A stretch of 22,591 nucleotides of DNA from the NCBI GenBank assembly GCA_023489135.1, contig JAMDCE010000061.1, positions 347 to 22,937 of the forward strand. The letters are read 5' to 3'. The notes beneath the pieces were generated by a model. The model searched no databases, was not told where the DNA came from, and saw only the letters and a list, made by a program, of their open reading frames with translations. The DNA comes from Chloroflexota bacterium. GTDB lineage: Bacteria > Chloroflexota > Chloroflexia > JAMDCE01. The position numbers and the translations under genes were made by a program. Positions 20,661-22,591 of this stretch are shown piece by piece. The first letter of the stretch is position 1. Each line of letters starts with the position of its first letter.

Positions 20661-22325
20661 GTGAGAAGAATCGGTAGTTTGGTCAAAGGGGTTTTGGCTT
20701 TAGGGTTGTTGGTGATGCCTTTGCTGGGCCCGGGCAACGCCCTGGCTGCTCCTTCTCCCTGGAACGACGCCAACTTCCAGTCGGTCTGGGAGAGAACGGA
20801 TAAGCCCATAGAGGATGGAGCAACCTCACGAAGCTGGATGTGGGGACCTCAGACCGTCCCCGGCTCACCCGGCACTGAGCCTTACGCCGAGGCGCCAGGT
20901 GGGAATCGAGTGGTGCAGTACTTCGACAAGAGCCGGATGGAGGTGAACAATTCCAACGGTGACCGCTCTCAGCTCTGGTTCGTCACCACCGGCCTGATAG
21001 TGAAAGAGATGGTGTCAGGCCGGACTCAGGTCGGGGAATCAACCTTTATGGATAACTCGCCGTCGGACGAGGCCGTGGCAGGAGATCCAGCGAGCGGAAA
21101 CCCCGACGCCCCGACGTACGCCAGCTTCAAGAACGTCGCTACTCTCGACAACGATAACCAGAAAGACGCTAAAACCGGCATAGTCAACGAGTTCATTGAC
21201 AAAGCGGGGACAGTCACAAGCGGAACCAGTCCCGACGCCAATGTGACCTACGCCTACTTCGACGACAACCTGAAGCACAACATCCCCAACGTTTTGTGGG
21301 ACTATATGAACCAATCAGGGGTAGTCTACTGGAATGGCGCGACGAGCACGGAGAAGGTGATCGATTGGGTCTTCGCCATGGGCTTCCCCATCACGGAGCC
21401 TTACTGGATCAAAGCCAAGGTAGGAGGAGTCGAGAAGGATGTCCTGGTGCAGTTGTTTCAGCGCCGAGTGCTCACCTACACCCCTTCCAACGACAAAGCC
21501 TACCAGGTCGAAATGGGCAATGTGGGGCAGCATTATAAGAGATGGCGCTACGATACAGGCACAAGTGGCGAGCGAATCGCCTTTGCTTCAAACCGCACCG
21601 GCAGTTACCAGATCTTCACGATGAACCCAACCGGTGGAGAGGTCAAGCAGTTGACCTCGGCCGGCAATAACCGCTGGCCGTCCTGGTCGCCAGACAACAA
21701 GAAGATCGCCTTCCAAACGGACCGCGATGGGAACTGGGAAATCTACAGCATGAACGCGGACGGCTCGGGGCAAGCCCGCCTGACGAACAGTGCAGGCGAG
21801 GCGGACGAGCAGCCAAACTGGAGCCCAGATGGAAGCAGAATCATCTGGAGCAAGGGCGCGAGGATCTACTCGATGCTCACGGACGGAACGGGCAGCGTGA
21901 TGATGAGCGGCTGGGCTGGCAACCAGTTGTATCCACTCTATTCTCCGAATGGTCAGAAGATCGCCTACGCGACTGACTCCGGGATTGGTGGTTTCACGGT
22001 TCAGACTCTGCATGGTGCGGCGATGAGCCTGGCCTATCACTTGGGCGGGAGAGCCAATCCCACAGATTGGCAGGGCAATAACATCTTGTTCCATATCGTT
22101 ACTGGCGGACAAGGTGAACTGTGGTCAATGAACGACAACAATACGAACTTCTTGTCTCTAACCGGGGGGAATGCTTTGCGGGCAAGATACTCCCCTGACA
22201 GTTCTCGGATCGTCTTTCAGCAAGGAGGGCAGGTCTGGACGATAGACTCCAGTGGGACCAACCAGAAGCAGGTCACGAGTGGCGCTGAGAGTGTCTTCAA
22301 CGGCGAGCCGGATTGGAGCAACTAG
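20661..22325 (+). CDS. Secreted protein: N-terminal unnamed ~250-residue domain fused to a TolB-type beta-propeller
   Basis: This 554-aa exported protein has a signal peptide (VLALGLLVMPLLGPGNALAA, about 10-30). Residues 42-295 form the same domain found at the C-terminus of the metalloprotease at 12756: VWERTDKP, SRSWMWGP, VQYFDKSRME, WFVTTGLIVKEMVSG, VAGDP, PTYASF, FPITEPYW, RRVLTYTP and VEMGNVGQHYKRWRY. From about 300 to the end run PD40/TolB-like propeller repeats (RIAFASNRTGSYQIFTM, WSPDNKKIAFQTDRDG, NWSPDGSRI, SPDSSRIVFQ). No Tol or Pal genes are nearby, so this is a surface or extracellular protein, not the Tol system TolB. The start is GTG 20661 with AGGAGG 8 nt upstream. It lies 74 bp after the SBBP gene and is the last gene before a hairpin. 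Confidence 0.9.
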   Translation: MRRIGSLVKGVLALGLLVMPLLGPGNALAAPSPWNDANFQSVWERTDKPIEDGATSRSWMWGPQTVPGSPGTEPYAEAPGGNRVVQYFDKSRMEVNNSNGDRSQLWFVTTGLIVKEMVSGRTQVGESTFMDNSPSDEAVAGDPASGNPDAPTYASFKNVATLDNDNQKDAKTGIVNEFIDKAGTVTSGTSPDANVTYAYFDDNLKHNIPNVLWDYMNQSGVVYWNGATSTEKVIDWVFAMGFPITEPYWIKAKVGGVEKDVLVQLFQRRVLTYTPSNDKAYQVEMGNVGQHYKRWRYDTGTSGERIAFASNRTGSYQIFTMNPTGGEVKQLTSAGNNRWPSWSPDNKKIAFQTDRDGNWEIYSMNADGSGQARLTNSAGEADEQPNWSPDGSRIIWSKGARIYSMLTDGTGSVMMSGWAGNQLYPLYSPNGQKIAYATDSGIGGFTVQTLHGAAMSLAYHLGGRANPTDWQGNNILFHIVTGGQGELWSMNDNNTNFLSLTGGNALRARYSPDSSRIVFQQGGQVWTIDSSGTNQKQVTSGAESVFNGEPDWSN

Positions 22326-22334
22326 ACTGCCTGC

Positions 22335-22372
22335 CGGAGGAGAGGAGGACAGTTTTGTCCTCCTCTCCTCCG
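22335..22372 (+). terminator. Long perfect hairpin at the end of the secreted-protein operon
   Basis: A 16-bp perfect stem, CGGAGGAGAGGAGGAC (22335-22350) and its complement (22357-22372), has a 6-nt loop AGTTTT and begins 9 bases after the stop codon. It lacks a following T tract, so it is either an atypical terminator or an mRNA 3'-end stabiliser. Confidence 0.7.
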
Positions 22373-22468
22373 CTCCGAAACCACCACGGGATCACAGCAC
22401 CCAAAGCATTCCCCCCGGTTCTAGCCCAATGTCTTTTGACCAAAGCGCCGCTGGTCGAACCGCACAAC

Positions 22469-22497
22469 TTGACATGGTTGGCCCTATACGGTAGTAT
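22469..22497 (+). promoter_or_regulatory. Sigma-70-type promoter pointing off the right edge
   Basis: A perfect TTGACA (22469-22474), a 17-bp spacer and TAGTAT (22492-22497) lie after the operon hairpin. The gene it serves would begin beyond base 22591. The flanking stretch 22373-22591 contains no supported ORF. Confidence 0.7.
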
Positions 22498-22591
22498 AAG
22501 GGCGCAGTTGCTTGCACCGCGCTTACTGAATGGGCCACGCACGACCACGAGGACTTGGAGTTGTTTCAGGTTCTGGGTCTGCCCCAGCAGC

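Noticed and set aside
21588..22112. Minus-strand open frame of 174 codons
   Set aside because: It is antisense to the TolB-type propeller repeats and has no domain of its own.
20661..22325. True TolB of the Tol-Pal system
   Set aside because: The N-terminal domain is not the TolB alpha/beta domain, and no tolA, tolQ, tolR or pal gene is nearby. Only the propeller repeats are TolB-like.

Overview
The window looks like a chromosomal segment from an uncultured or little-studied bacterium, most probably a member of the Chloroflexota. That is an inference. It rests on the mix of CO-dehydrogenase/xanthine-dehydrogenase-type molybdenum hydroxylase genes, an Fe-S/FAD old-yellow-enzyme protein, frequent GTG/TTG starts, and large secreted proteins built from Kelch, PKD, SBBP and unnamed beta-rich modules. 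No rRNA, tRNA, CRISPR array or transposase gene was seen.

Left part (1-5.85 kb, minus strand). A three-gene molybdenum hydroxylase operon is transcribed FAD subunit -> 2Fe-2S subunit -> molybdopterin subunit, and the last gene runs off the left edge a few residues before its expected end. Upstream of it lies the conserved housekeeping set rplS-rnhB-yraN, read from a strong promoter (TTGCCA-17-TATAAT). A small receiver-like gene diverges from rplS with its own promoter (TTGACA-17-TAGGAT).

Middle (6.2-12.35 kb, minus strand). A palindromic repeat element separates the receiver gene from a 649-residue FMN/4Fe-4S/FAD oxidoreductase. Next come a ROK sugar kinase, a small SMR/ArnE-like membrane protein, a DPM1/GtrB-like glycosyltransferase and a polytopic GT-C-like membrane protein. 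The last three form a plausible unit for making, flipping and transferring a lipid-linked sugar. A near-consensus promoter (TTGACA-17-TATACT) shows that the longest open frame of the GT-C-like gene overshoots its real start by about 127 codons.

Right part (12.75-22.4 kb). This is a secretome island. A minus-strand metzincin-type metalloprotease faces away from a three-gene plus-strand operon that encodes a Kelch/PKD protein, an SBBP protein with four tandem ~104-residue modules (broken by a one-base insertion in a G7 tract), and a TolB-type propeller protein. The most interesting feature is a ~250-residue domain with no family name known to me. It is C-terminal in the metalloprotease and N-terminal in the propeller protein, which links the two transcription units. 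The operon has a clear promoter with a ~226-nt leader and ends in a 16-bp hairpin; another consensus promoter points off the right edge.
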